From Taeniopygia guttata (Eukaryota > Chordata > Aves > Passeriformes > Estrildidae), in contig NC_133027.1 in assembly GCF_048771995.1 (NCBI RefSeq), positions 7,312,001 to 7,376,000 of the forward strand: 64,000 nucleotides of DNA, read 5' to 3'. This document shows, one piece after another, positions 40,701 to 49,155 of this stretch (position 1 is the first letter of the stretch; the number at the start of each line of letters is the position of its first letter). The notes below the pieces were generated by a model that was given only the letters and a program-made list of their open reading frames with translations, was not told the DNA's origin and did not search any database. The position numbers were made by a program, and so were the translations under genes.

Positions 40701-42037
40701 TCTTCACCTACCAGATAAAACAAAGTGATTCTGAGTAACATCAATAAAGCCAACAATGTACACACATATATATGTATGTACTGCATACAAAAGTGCATGT
40801 AAACTCTATGTGTGTGCACAGCGTAAGTTCTGAATCACAGAATCAATTAGGTTGGAAAGGACCTCTGAGATCAAGTCCAACCTATGACCAAACACCAACA
40901 TGTCAAGACCACAGCACTAAGGGCTGTGTTCAGTCTTTCAGTTCTGGCTGGATTAATTCTAAATATTATAGCAGCTTCTTGGAAAAGGCTACTGGGATTT
41001 GTAGGATTCACACTAACATTAATTTCCCCAACTGTTTCTCAAACAACTACTACTGCAGTAAGAGGCACACAAACATCTTGGTTTTATGTCTCAAAGCAAA
41101 ACAAGAGTATAAGTATAGACTATGACATTACACCCAACAAACCCTTGAGTAGTCCAGAACATACATTCAACTACAGACACAAAAACATCTCATTAGCATT
41201 AATTTGAATGGCAGATTCTGTTCATAGTTATGCATTCCTTATAGCCCTTATTCAAATACTCAAGTAAACCCGTGCTGGACCAGCTGGTAAAAACTCCAGG
41301 TCAGCCTCCTCTACACAGCATCACTGCAGGGTCTCTCTGAAGTTTGTCCCCACCAAGGTGGCTGTCTTCTCATCAACCACAACAGCAACAGCCCAGAAGT
41401 GTCAATTAAACACTTAAGTTTCGTTATTTAAGCTTGCTCATCATGGAACTACACAGTACTGGTTTTCTCCAGTTGTAAGATTTCAGATGCTTTCCAGCCG
41501 AAAGAATGTGGACATAAGTAATTATCGAAGTACTTTTCACAGAATCACAGAATTGTTAGGGTTGAAAGAGACCTCTGGAGAGCACCTTGGCAAACCCCCT
41601 GCCAGGGCAGGGTCAGCTGGAACAGGGGAGACAGGAATGTGTCCAGGTGGGTTTGGAATGTCTCCAGAGAGGGAGACTGCACGCCCTCCCTCGGCAGCTG
41701 TTCCAGTGCTCTGCCACCCTTGATGTAAATAAGGTCTTTCTCATGTTGAGGTGGAATTTACTGTTTTAGTTTATGGCCATTGCTCCTCATCCTATTGCTG
41801 GGCATCACTGAAGTGAGTCCAGCACCATTCTCTTGGCACCCGCGTTCGAGATAACCAGATGGACTGACAAGACCCGCTCTCTGCCAGGCCTAGCCCGTCC
41901 TTTAGCACGGCTTTATCGTGCAAGCGCTGCCAGGAGCCCTTCCCCAGACACAGCCCGGCTGGGTGAGTTCACAGCGAGAGGCAGGAGCGGCTCGCTGAGG
42001 GGGCAGCCAAGGCAGAGCTCCGGCCCTGCTCTGCGGG

Positions 42038-42079
<42 letters not shown>

Positions 42080-42453
42080 CCCCACACACCAGACACACAC
42101 ACACACACACACACCAGACACACACGCACACATACACACACACACGACGGCTCCTCACCTTCCCGCTCCTCCTCGCCGCCGAAGCTCAGCAGCTCCTGCC
42201 CGGCTCGGCGCTGCCCCGGGCCCGTGCCCGCCCCGGCTCTGCGGGCCGGCTCCCCGGCGGGCAGCGGCCCCTCCGCGCCGGGATCGCCCCCGGCCGCCCC
42301 GGGCTCCGCTTCCCGCTCCGAGGGCGAGCTGGCGCCCGAGTCCGGGGACGGGGCTGCGGCCGGCTCCGCCCGCGGCTCGGGCTCGCCCTCGCTGCTGCCG
42401 CTGGAGGCTGCGCGCCGCCGGCCGCGGAAGTTGCGCGGGGGCCGGCGGAACAT
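25726..42453 (-). CDS. GCFC2: GC-rich sequence DNA-binding factor 2 (GCFC family), 18 coding exons, complete
   Basis: Paralogue of PAXBP1, linked to intron-lariat spliceosome complexes. Exons in transcript order: 42159-42453, 40600-40707, 39006-39167, 38310-38528, 37282-37361, 36268-36383, 34296-34482, 33709-33832, 32363-32441, 30733-30845, 29816-30015, 29254-29407, 28868-28989, 27311-27387, 27080-27146, 26622-26768, 26161-26285, 25726-25840. All introns are GT-AG and phases agree. The sum is 2490 bp: 829 aa plus TAG, against 781 aa in human from memory. Residues 1-190 are low-complexity and acidic. [18 protein letters not shown] (about 190-207) matches the IPDAAFIQAARRKR region. A coiled-coil-like stretch spans about 320-430 ([28 protein letters not shown]). 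RRQAR and LSSDEEL come next. The GCFC core runs from about 495 to 700 ([57 protein letters not shown]). [11 protein letters not shown] and ACLPERWF lie near the C-terminus. No damage is seen. Confidence 0.97.
29404..29407 (-). other. GCFC2: Tandem NAGNAG acceptor at GCFC2 exon 12
   Basis: The acceptor on the coding strand reads TTTCAGCAG, so the exon can begin at 29407 (adding one Gln) or 29404. Both keep the frame. Using 29407 gives eight residues between NPLE and MPWF, matching the human spacing from memory, so the upstream AG is taken as the main site. Confidence 0.7.
29816..30015 (-). CDS. GCFC2: GCFC2 exon 11: start of the conserved GCFC core
   Basis: The most conserved exon of the gene (200 bp, about residues 495-561). 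It encodes [46 protein letters not shown] and SWNPLE, which align with human GCFC2 and PAXBP1 with few substitutions. It ends in phase 0 at donor GTGGGT. Confidence 0.95.
30836..30845 (-). other. GCFC2: Two in-frame acceptors 9 bp apart at GCFC2 exon 10
   Basis: The coding strand reads TGTAG, GACTTGCAG, GCGGCAG. Splicing after the first AG starts the exon at 30845 and encodes TCRRQAR after the shared Arg. Splicing after the second AG starts it at 30836 and drops three residues. The longer form fits the human RTKRRQAR spacing and is used in the model. Confidence 0.6.
37540..37861. repeat. Duplicated segment, copy A (GCFC2 intron 4)
   Basis: This 322-bp segment recurs at 40978-41276 in the same orientation with two substitutions and one 23-bp length difference. 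It contains a perfect 9-bp inverted repeat, GTTTACATG and CATGTAAAC, around a 7-bp loop at 37663-37687. It does not include exon 5 (37282-37361). I do not recognise it as a known transposon. Confidence 0.92.
39931..40090 (-). mobile_element. CR1 LINE 3'-end fragment in GCFC2 intron 2
   Basis: CACAGAATGGTTTGGGTTGG, CCATGGGCAGGGACATCTTC, CCAACCTGGCCTTGAAAAC and CCAGGGATAGGGAGTCCA identify the CR1 3' region. It lies in the same orientation as the GCFC2 transcript. Confidence 0.87.
40600..40707 (-). CDS. GCFC2: GCFC2 exon 2: EEFFKIKK-containing exon
   Basis: A 108-bp exon with clean acceptor (CTGGTAG) and donor (GTAAGT) that keeps frame with exons 1 and 3. It encodes [16 protein letters not shown] followed by a Lys-rich and then Glu-rich stretch. 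Joined to exon 1 it gives LLSF, an acidic run, then F-K-I-K-K-x-S, a pattern I recall in PAXBP1 (LLSF, acidic run, VFKVKKSS). I do not recall an equivalent in human GCFC2, which may account for much of the extra length here. Confidence 0.9.
40832..40977 (-). mobile_element. CR1-like LINE 3'-end fragment in GCFC2 intron 1
   Basis: GAATCACAGAATCAATTAGG, TTGGAAAGGACCTCTGAGAT, AGTCCAACCTATGACCAAAC and CACAGCACTAAGGGCTGTGT mark a CR1 subtype other than the one at 39931. The recognisable part fades near 40950, and copy B of the intronic duplication starts at 40978. Confidence 0.75.
40978..41276. repeat. Duplicated segment, copy B (GCFC2 intron 1)
   Basis: A 299-bp near-identical copy of 37540-37861, about 3.1 kb away in another intron. 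It abuts the end of a CR1-like fragment on its left. It lacks 23 bp that make up almost exactly the hairpin present in copy A. No target-site duplication is evident at its edges. Confidence 0.92.
41539..41850 (-). mobile_element. CR1 LINE fragment in GCFC2 intron 1
   Basis: ACAGAATCACAGAATTGTTA, GGGTTGAAAGAGACCTCTGG, CCCTGCCAGGGCAGGGTCAG, GTTCCAGTGCTCTGCCACCC and TTTATGGCCATTGCTCCTCA are CR1 3' landmarks in reverse orientation, ending near the CpG island of GCFC2. Confidence 0.87.
42041..42146. repeat. Interrupted (CA)n block in GCFC2 intron 1, next to the exon 1 donor
   Basis: About 105 bp of CA repeats broken by short GCAC, CCCC, CCAGA and CATA interruptions. On the GCFC2 transcript it is a (GU)-rich block starting about 12 nt after the exon 1 donor at 42158. 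The interruptions suggest an old, partly stabilised microsatellite. Confidence 0.9.
42159..42453 (-). CDS. GCFC2: GCFC2 exon 1: start and Ser/Glu/Pro-rich N-terminus
   Basis: The protein starts [15 protein letters not shown], aligning with the human MAHRPKRTFRQR start. About 80 residues rich in Ser, Glu, Gly, Ala and Pro follow, then [13 protein letters not shown] at the exon end (phase 1, donor GTGAGG). The reading frame is open upstream, but the first codon there that could be read as a start is TTG at 42528, so the ATG at 42453 is the supported start. LLSF followed by an acidic run resembles the same region of PAXBP1 rather than human GCFC2, from memory. Confidence 0.9.
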
Positions 42454-42620
42454 CGCTGCCGGGAATGGCTCCCGGAATCCCGCCGGGAATCGCTCCCGGA
42501 ATCCCTCCCGGAATCGCCGCGATCCCAACGCGCGTCCCGGCGCGCACGCGCGGCGACCCCGGCGCGCCCCGCCCGCGGTGGGCGGGACGGAGGGATGGAG
42601 CGGGAGAAGGGGAAGTGTGA
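42160..42620 (-). promoter_or_regulatory. GCFC2: GCFC2 CpG-island promoter
   Basis: Very GC- and CpG-dense block covering exon 1 and the 5' UTR, falling off sharply near 42620. No TATA box is seen close upstream of the start codon. On the right it is bordered by an AT-rich block, on the left by the CA-rich block in intron 1. No opposite-strand gene could be recognised starting here, so there is no support for a bidirectional promoter. Confidence 0.75.
42459..42518. repeat. 12-bp minisatellite in the GCFC2 5' UTR
   Basis: Five copies of a 12-bp unit built around CCCGGAATC or CCGGGAATC start at 42459, 42471, 42483, 42495 and 42507, exactly 12 bp apart. The block begins 5 bp upstream of the GCFC2 start codon. 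Units mix the two orientations of the CCGGGA and TCCCGG core, so the transcript could fold into local hairpins. Confidence 0.85.
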
Positions 42621-42754
42621 AAAAACGTAAAAGGCGTTTTTTGGTGACTCATTGATGCCTAAAAATGTAACTAGCCGTGAGCCTCTCAGTGTAGGGGCTG
42701 CTATGCTGGGTGAGTGCTCCCCCTCCTCCGCAGTACCATAGAAAATGTATGGAG

Positions 42755-42980
42755 TTCCGGTATTATAAAATATAATTTATAAATAATGTATCATAATATG
42801 TTATTTTAATATGCGTAAATTATTTGTAAGTTATTTGGCGATAATTACTAATGCATATTTATAAACTTTTGTAATTGCTACGTATTATGTAAATGAATAG
42901 TAAATTGAAATGTAGCTAAACATAAATAAACGATCTAATTTAGAATTAGTAGTAACATACACTAAAAACAAATAAATATG
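42755..42980. other. AT-rich block beside the GCFC2 CpG island
   Basis: About 225 bp made almost entirely of A and T (TATTATAAAATATAATTTAT and similar), starting some 130 bp beyond the CpG island and ending at a CR1 tail. No open frame. It resembles a nucleosome-poor or matrix-attachment-type spacer in composition only. Confidence 0.6.
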
Positions 42981-42984
42981 CTTT

Positions 42985-43105
42985 TTAAGGCCAGGTTGGG
43001 GGCAGTTCTGAGCAACCTGACTGGTGGAAGGTGTCCCTGCCCATGGAATTAGATGATCTTTAAGGTCCTTTCCAAGACAAGCCATTCTATGATTCTATTA
43101 TTATT
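42985..43105 (+). mobile_element. CR1 LINE 3' end upstream of GCFC2
   Basis: Forward-strand CR1 tail: GGCCAGGTTGGGGGCAGTTC, GAGCAACCTGACTGGTGGAA, GGTGTCCCTGCCCATGG, GATCTTTAAGGTCCTTTCC and the terminal ATTCTATGATTCTATTATT microsatellite-like repeat typical of CR1 3' ends. Confidence 0.88.
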
Positions 43106-43494
43106 GTAAATGCAAAACTGACTCTGTAGCTTGTTGTCAAAAAGTAATCACGCATTTTTTTTCCCCTTTCCTCAGGCTGAGCTCACAGGAGGAGCTAGGC
43201 AGGTGGCAGTGCTGGGGGAAGGGGAGGGGAACATATGGCTGGGAACAGAAGGAAGGTGGGAATGTGACAAGTGATGACAAATTGGTTTGTTTGGAAAGGA
43301 GTTGCACTGTAGCTTGTACCAGCCTTTGAATTCTGCCGTGCTGACTTGAGCTGTGTGTGATTTGCTCTGTGGAAAGAAAGTGCATCCCACTCCAAATGAA
43401 ACCGTGAAACCAGGCAGAGCAAGTCCTTCTAGTAAGCCTTTGGGTCCCAAGAGAAGTATCCAAGAATAGCAAATGTCTGAAATGTTCTTGCTCA

Positions 43495-43596
43495 AATTGC
43501 TCCACCTTTCTGTTCTTCATCTGTAAGATGAAGATGCTAATATTAACTTGCCTCAGGAATCTTGTGAAGAAAAAGCTGCATCTGTGAAGCACCAGT
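43495..43596 (+). mobile_element. Ancient MIR-like (CORE-SINE) relic
   Basis: TTCTTCATCTGTAAGATGAA followed by TATTAACTTGCCTCAG, GAATCTTGTGAAG and CTGTGAAGCACC follows the order of the MIR 3' half (CCTCATCTGTAAAATGGGG, TACCTCACAGGG, TTGTTGTGAGG, GTAAAGCGCT). It is highly diverged, as expected for an amniote-age insertion. Confidence 0.5.
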
Positions 43597-44967
43597 TACA
43601 GTAAGAATAACATAAAAACCCAAGAGAAAATCAACTAAAATATATTTTTATTCAGCACTGCTTCTGAGTGATTATTAAATAAAACCCAAGACTACTTGGT
43701 GGATAAGGAAGATAATAAAAACTTCAAGCACAATTCACCTTTCAGCATTATTTATTTTCTACACTCTAAAAGGGTGCAGGTCTGATGGAAAAATAAAAGT
43801 ACTTATGCAAATGCTGAAATTAAACCTATCCATGGATTTGTGTTTAAATTGACTTATTGCAGGCTATGATTCAAAACTGCCTTATTGCTGTGGAATTGAT
43901 ACGGACTTTCCCTGGGTAGTTTCTCTGACTGAAGAGTAAAGTCAAAAATAGTCTGGGGATGCACAGGTGTATTGAGTTGTTCCATTGTGACCTGGGCAAA
44001 GTTTGCAGATGTGGATTTACCTGGAATAATGCCCATAAGTTTCCTGTTTCACATTTACCACTCCAGCACTGATGAAGCCTTCATCAAGCCAAGCAAAGAT
44101 GGGAGTTTTACCAGGAACCTTTAAAATCCTTAAAATAATGACAGAGCTTCTTTCCCTGGCTGTGTCTCTGTATTAAAGTTTCTTTTTCATCTGATTTTAA
44201 ATCCTGTCAGTCTAGTGAGCACTACTCAGGTAGGACTGAGTTGGTTCCTTGTAAGACAAAATGGCCCAGGACCTCAGCATGGCAGAAACAGGGAACACAG
44301 CCCTTGTACTCTTTGTCTTTCCTGCAGGTTGAAACTGCCATGCTTGCAGTTGTCCTTCCAGTTAATATGCCCACTAAGTGCCAAGATATTGATCTGGGCA
44401 GTGGCATCCAATCCATGATGATCCCAGTTAAGAAGAGGAAAATCAAATTCAGCCTCAGCAACGCAGCACGGTATTTCTTGGAAGGACTGTCAAAGCTAAG
44501 TGCCAATGGATTAATCTTATTGGGCAGTAAAAACCCTTTTCCTGACACTGCTGATGCAGGACAAAAGGATAATTTTGCCTTTTGCGTGAAGGTTAAAGTT
44601 AACAGACTTTAACAGGTGAGGATTTATTGGTCACAAATATTAGAATCATTTGTTCTTAAGTGTTTTAGTGACTATGTAACCAAAATTCCTCTGGCAAATG
44701 AATTTTCAGAAAGATACAGAGTAGATCAGTGAAGTAGACCAGCAAATTGTTATAGATTTCTCTTTCCAAAGCAAGAAGCAGGATAAAAGCAAAACAAACC
44801 TTGCATGAAAATTCAAGTGAAGCATTAATAGCTGATAGTATGATCTCTTTTCACACTCCATTGATTTCAGCTCTGGCTTGAACTCTGTTAAACTTTAATG
44901 TCAATGTAAGTTACAAAGTTACTTGCTCTGACAGACTTACCTCTTGTCAAAAACAACTTTCAACTGC

Positions 44968-44992
<25 letters not shown>
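44968..44992. repeat. (AAAT)6 microsatellite
   Basis: Six near-perfect AAAT/AATA repeats in intergenic sequence, flanked by other A-rich bases. It could be the tail of a lost retroposon, but no body is recognisable. Confidence 0.9.
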
Positions 44993-44998
<6 letters not shown>

Positions 44999-47434
44999 TA
45001 AGAGGTCAACTCTAGTTTTGGGGAAAGACTGTAAATTTAGATCAAACCCCCTAAATGCAACAACTTTGTCACTGATTTGAGGTACAGCACAACCTTATTA
45101 CTTGCAGCTGGTGGAAGAATTTGCCTTTGCTTCCGTTTTTCATGGAAAAGTCCAGCAGGATGTCAGGCAGATGGGGGCAGCAGCACCTCAAACACTCAGC
45201 GTTACACCAGGCAAGCAAGAGCTACAGTCAGGGCGAACTTCTGTGTTCCATCAACACAGAGCTTTTGTGTAGACTTCCATAAGCCAGCTTAAAACTACAG
45301 TGATCTCTTTGCCCTTTCAATGAATCCCTGTTTTTATTAATTATGCTATTAATCATAAACTCACTTTACTGTTTTACACTGTTTTGCCTATCTTTATCAT
45401 AGTATGTACTTATTTTATAGCATGCCTGCATCTTTTCAGAAATCCACGAATCTGAAAAAAATTCCTTTTTGCAGCAACTCACGAAACATTATGAAATCTG
45501 AGAAGATTTATTTCAAATTTTCCACAATATTTATGTTATTAGTCCCTTAAAAGCAACATGTAATTCCAGAGAACCTCACAAAATTGGTACACAAGAGGTA
45601 CACTACTCAAAAGTAGTACTGGTCCTCAGAACCCAACAGTATGTATGAAATAACATGGTTTTAGCTCCTAAAAGTGAAAGATCTTTGGGAAAAAAAAAAA
45701 AATGTAGCTAATGCAGTAGGGATCCCAGCCTATTGGGATCAGAGTAGCTTCTTGGCTTGCATCAAAATTTGAATGTGGAGAAAAAACTGTGTCTGAAATG
45801 AACCTGCAACTCTGTCTTACCAAGGTGTTATTTACTAATTGTGGCATAAGGATTGTAAAATTGCAACAAACAACCTTGCTTAACCCGATTTCTCTGGTAT
45901 TGTCAGCACTTGGCACTTGTGAAATTCCTGTGTGCTTGAGCATTTCTGCCTGCCTGCACTGCAGCTGGGGATAGCAAGTAAAACCCTTGTGTCTGCTCAG
46001 CAGTTGGCAAAGTTTTATTTGCCATAATTCAGTCTGCATGAGTCAGCACTGCCTCCCTTCACAGCATGGTCTGGCCTGTCTGGAAAGCTGCTTTCTCTAT
46101 GGTTACATAGATGTTCTGTAAATCTCAAAATAATTTCAGTGTGGTAGGCAAAGAAGCCTTTGCCACACTGAACAAATACAGTCCAGCTCCCCGTCCACTA
46201 CTAAATAATATCAGTGCTTGGCAGGGAACAAAGTTGGGACATGAATATTTTAATTCATACAGCTATGAAGTAATAGAAAATCCTGTAAAATGAATACAGT
46301 AGCCATTTGTTATTTTAAAACCTGTGTGGACTTCTGGTTTAGGAACCAAACCAACACCTCTAGAAGTTCTATTTTTGATGCAGTGTGTGCTTTGTGCCTT
46401 CTATGCCTTTTTGATAAATTGCTACTCAGAATCGATATCAGAAATGCATCATGTTCTGTTAGGTGTGGAAAGCAAATATCAACCTGTCCTTTTGTTTATC
46501 CTGTTCTGTTTTATGCCTCCATTTTTAAATAAAGATGTGGGTTAAAAGACAGTATCTAACATTTATTCAAAAGGAGGAAAGAGATTGGCACTGCTGTAAA
46601 TATAAAACCTCCAACAGCACTGAGGGAGGGCTCATTGCTTCTGTGTTCGCTGGAGAGAAAAAAAGAGGAGGCAGAAAAGAAAATGTAGCATGAATAATAG
46701 AGTTGAATCTAATAAAGGGGTCAGAGGTGTCACTCATCAGGTAGGTGTGGCTGTTCCTAAGTAGTTCTTTATGGCTGGGACAACAAGCTGGACTCTCCAG
46801 ATGAGGAAATGCCACTCACTAGGAAGCAAAATTAAACAGGTCACTACAGGAGGAATGTGTGCAGGTCACTATTGAGCAATTATGGCTTTTTGACGACTCA
46901 GAAATAGTTGTCGCTTTACATCCCTCGATCTCTGACCAGTAACTGTTCACAAAGCATGGCTTATGCTTGCAGTAACTGATTTCTGGTGTACATTTGGTCC
47001 CAGTTTAACTTTATGTATTTTAAACATACATTGCAGGAAGATGTTTGTCATCAAGCTTAGATACTTCCTGGTCAGAGAGCTTGGACAGGGAGAATAAGGC
47101 ATTCACTTCTGGTGTGTTTTCCTGCAGCAGAGCAAATAAGCAATATTATGGAGTAAACTAAGAGCAGAGAAGAAGTCATGTTACCTTCTGCCACCCAGTT
47201 CAGGCTAAGCAATTTTATTCAAGATCCTTTTTGCTGTCAGTGGAAATCGTTCATTATTATTCTAAAGATAGGAAAATTGCTTGTTACAGGAAACTGAGAC
47301 AGAGTATAGATAATGATCAAAAAGTAAAGACTTAATGTGAAAATTGAGTTGCTAGCAATAGTAATAGTTTCTCCATCTTCATTTTATCTTGTTAGGTTTT
47401 TCTGTTATATGTTGGTTTTGGCTCAGACATGACA

Positions 47435-47528
47435 AAATCATAGAACAGGATGGGTTGAATTTGACCTTAAAGATCATCCAGTTCCAATCTCCCTGCCATG
47501 GGCAGGGACACCTCCCACTAGAAGCCCA
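47435..47528 (-). mobile_element. CR1 LINE 3'-end fragment
   Basis: AAATCATAGAACAGGATGGG, CCTTAAAGATCATCCAGTTC and CTGCCATGGGCAGGGACACC, a short CR1 end in reverse orientation. Confidence 0.85.
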
Positions 47529-48794
47529 GGATAATAAATACTACCATAACAATCCTAGAGGATGAAACATTGCTCATAGTAAATCCTACTTCTTTTCTGC
47601 TCCTCCCACACTTTTCATCTTAATTGGTCTCCTCTGAGCTGTTGTGCTACAACCCTGCCCCGATGTCTAGAATAAGCTTTTATCTTATCATACCTTTGGT
47701 TTCTTCTCATTTCAGCTCCCTTTTCTATTATCAGTCATTATTAAACAAGTTCTCTTACTTTTATGGCTTTTTGAAACAAACTAATTCATTCCTGCAGTTT
47801 TAAGTTTCTTTGCCACTACTCATTGCTAGAAGGGTACTGTCACCAGAAGGGACTTTTATTTCACCTGGTATTTGACATCAGCCCCTAAACCCAAGTCTTG
47901 AAGCTTGTAAAAAGCACTCTTTCCAAACCCTGAGATACCCAAAGGCAGTATCTGCAACAGTTGCTGTAGAAACTCCGCCTTCATAAAAGTAGTGGGTTTT
48001 TTTGAACCTGCTTCAGGCAGTAGTCAAACTCTGAGTGGAAACTAATTTCATTCTCCATTTTAAAGATGTAATACTAGTTTGTTCCTCAGACATTACTAGT
48101 AAAACATCTCTGTAAGACCCTTAGGTTGAATAAGAGTTCAGCTTTACTTCAAGGATGCATTTTTTAATAGCTGACACAAATCATTTTAAGTCTACATACT
48201 CTATTTCCAAGGAAGAGTGAATTGAGGGGCTGCTGCATTCAAATGTGTCTGCACTACAGGTTGTGAGTCCTCCTCCTCTTCCTGATAATTTATTAATTGT
48301 CACTATATGACATGTGAAAGCACGATGTGAGACGCTGTTATTGCAAAGGTAAAAAAGAGAAGGTTTTATTTCTGATTCTAACATTTATACATTTCTAAAG
48401 GTGACAGTAGATTAGATGGTGAACATACCACCTATCTAACAACACTAAACAAACCACCAGTACATCAAACTTCTCTACTTCTACGAAGGAATGTAAAACA
48501 ATAAGTTGTTTGCAGAAAGTTGTGTGAGAAAGTTTTCTACAAGAATATAAACTCAGAAGGCTTTAGAAAATCTTAAAAATCAGAGCAACAATTAATCTTA
48601 CAGATGTTTATTCTTCTAGTATCTCTGATCATCTCCAGTTCATTGTGATAACGTAGATGCATTAAATTTGTGTAGAATCAGAACACATAAAGTTTTGATG
48701 CGCTAATTTTTTATACCAGGTTATCTTGCTAGGGAGTCAGCTGAATTTTTAATTCCCTGCAACTCCTCTCTGCCCAGGCAACAGGTCAAAAGAG

Positions 48795-48934
48795 GTGATT
48801 CTAAGACCCTACTAGGTGTCCAGCTCTGGGGTCTTTAGCACAAGAAAAGTGTGGTCCTGTTAGAGTAGGTCCAGTTTGGGTCCATTCATGAAGATGCTCA
48901 GAGGAGAAGGTTGATTTAGATTAGATATAAGGAA

Positions 48935-48968
<34 letters not shown>

Positions 48969-49155
48969 TGAAGAAGGTTAAACCCTGTCAGGGAGGCTGT
49001 TGATACTCCATCTCTGCAAACATTCAAGACCTGGTTGGACAGGGCTCAGAGCAACCTGATCTAGTTGAATATATCCTTGATTATTGCAGGGGGTTTGGAC
49101 TAGATGACCCTTAAAGGTCCTTTCCAACCAAACTGTGCTACCATTCTGTGATTTT
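48795..49155 (+). mobile_element. CR1 LINE fragment with an internal poly(T) expansion
   Basis: Forward CR1 3' region: TAGATTAGATATAAGGAAGG, CAGGGAGGCTGTTGATACTC, CATTCAAGACCTGGTTGGAC, GAGCAACCTGATCTAGTTGA, GGACTAGATGACCCTTAAAG and TCCTTTCCAACC, ending at CCATTCTGTGATT. A run of 27 T interrupts it at 48938-48964. Confidence 0.87.

Noticed and set aside
42454-42528. Possible 25-residue N-terminal extension of GCFC2 (reads FREGFRERFPAGFRE)
   Set aside because: The codon at 42528 is TTG, not ATG. The extension is just translation of the 12-bp minisatellite and has no counterpart in known family members. The ATG at 42453 aligns with the human start.
41833-42630. 265-codon plus-strand frame across the GCFC2 promoter
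   Set aside because: Antisense shadow of GCFC2 exon 1 and the CA repeat, sustained by high GC content (few stop codons).
44241-44612. Plus-strand open frame of 123 codons
   Set aside because: No recognised homology and no promoter-like sequence. Its Lys-rich patch is not a known motif.
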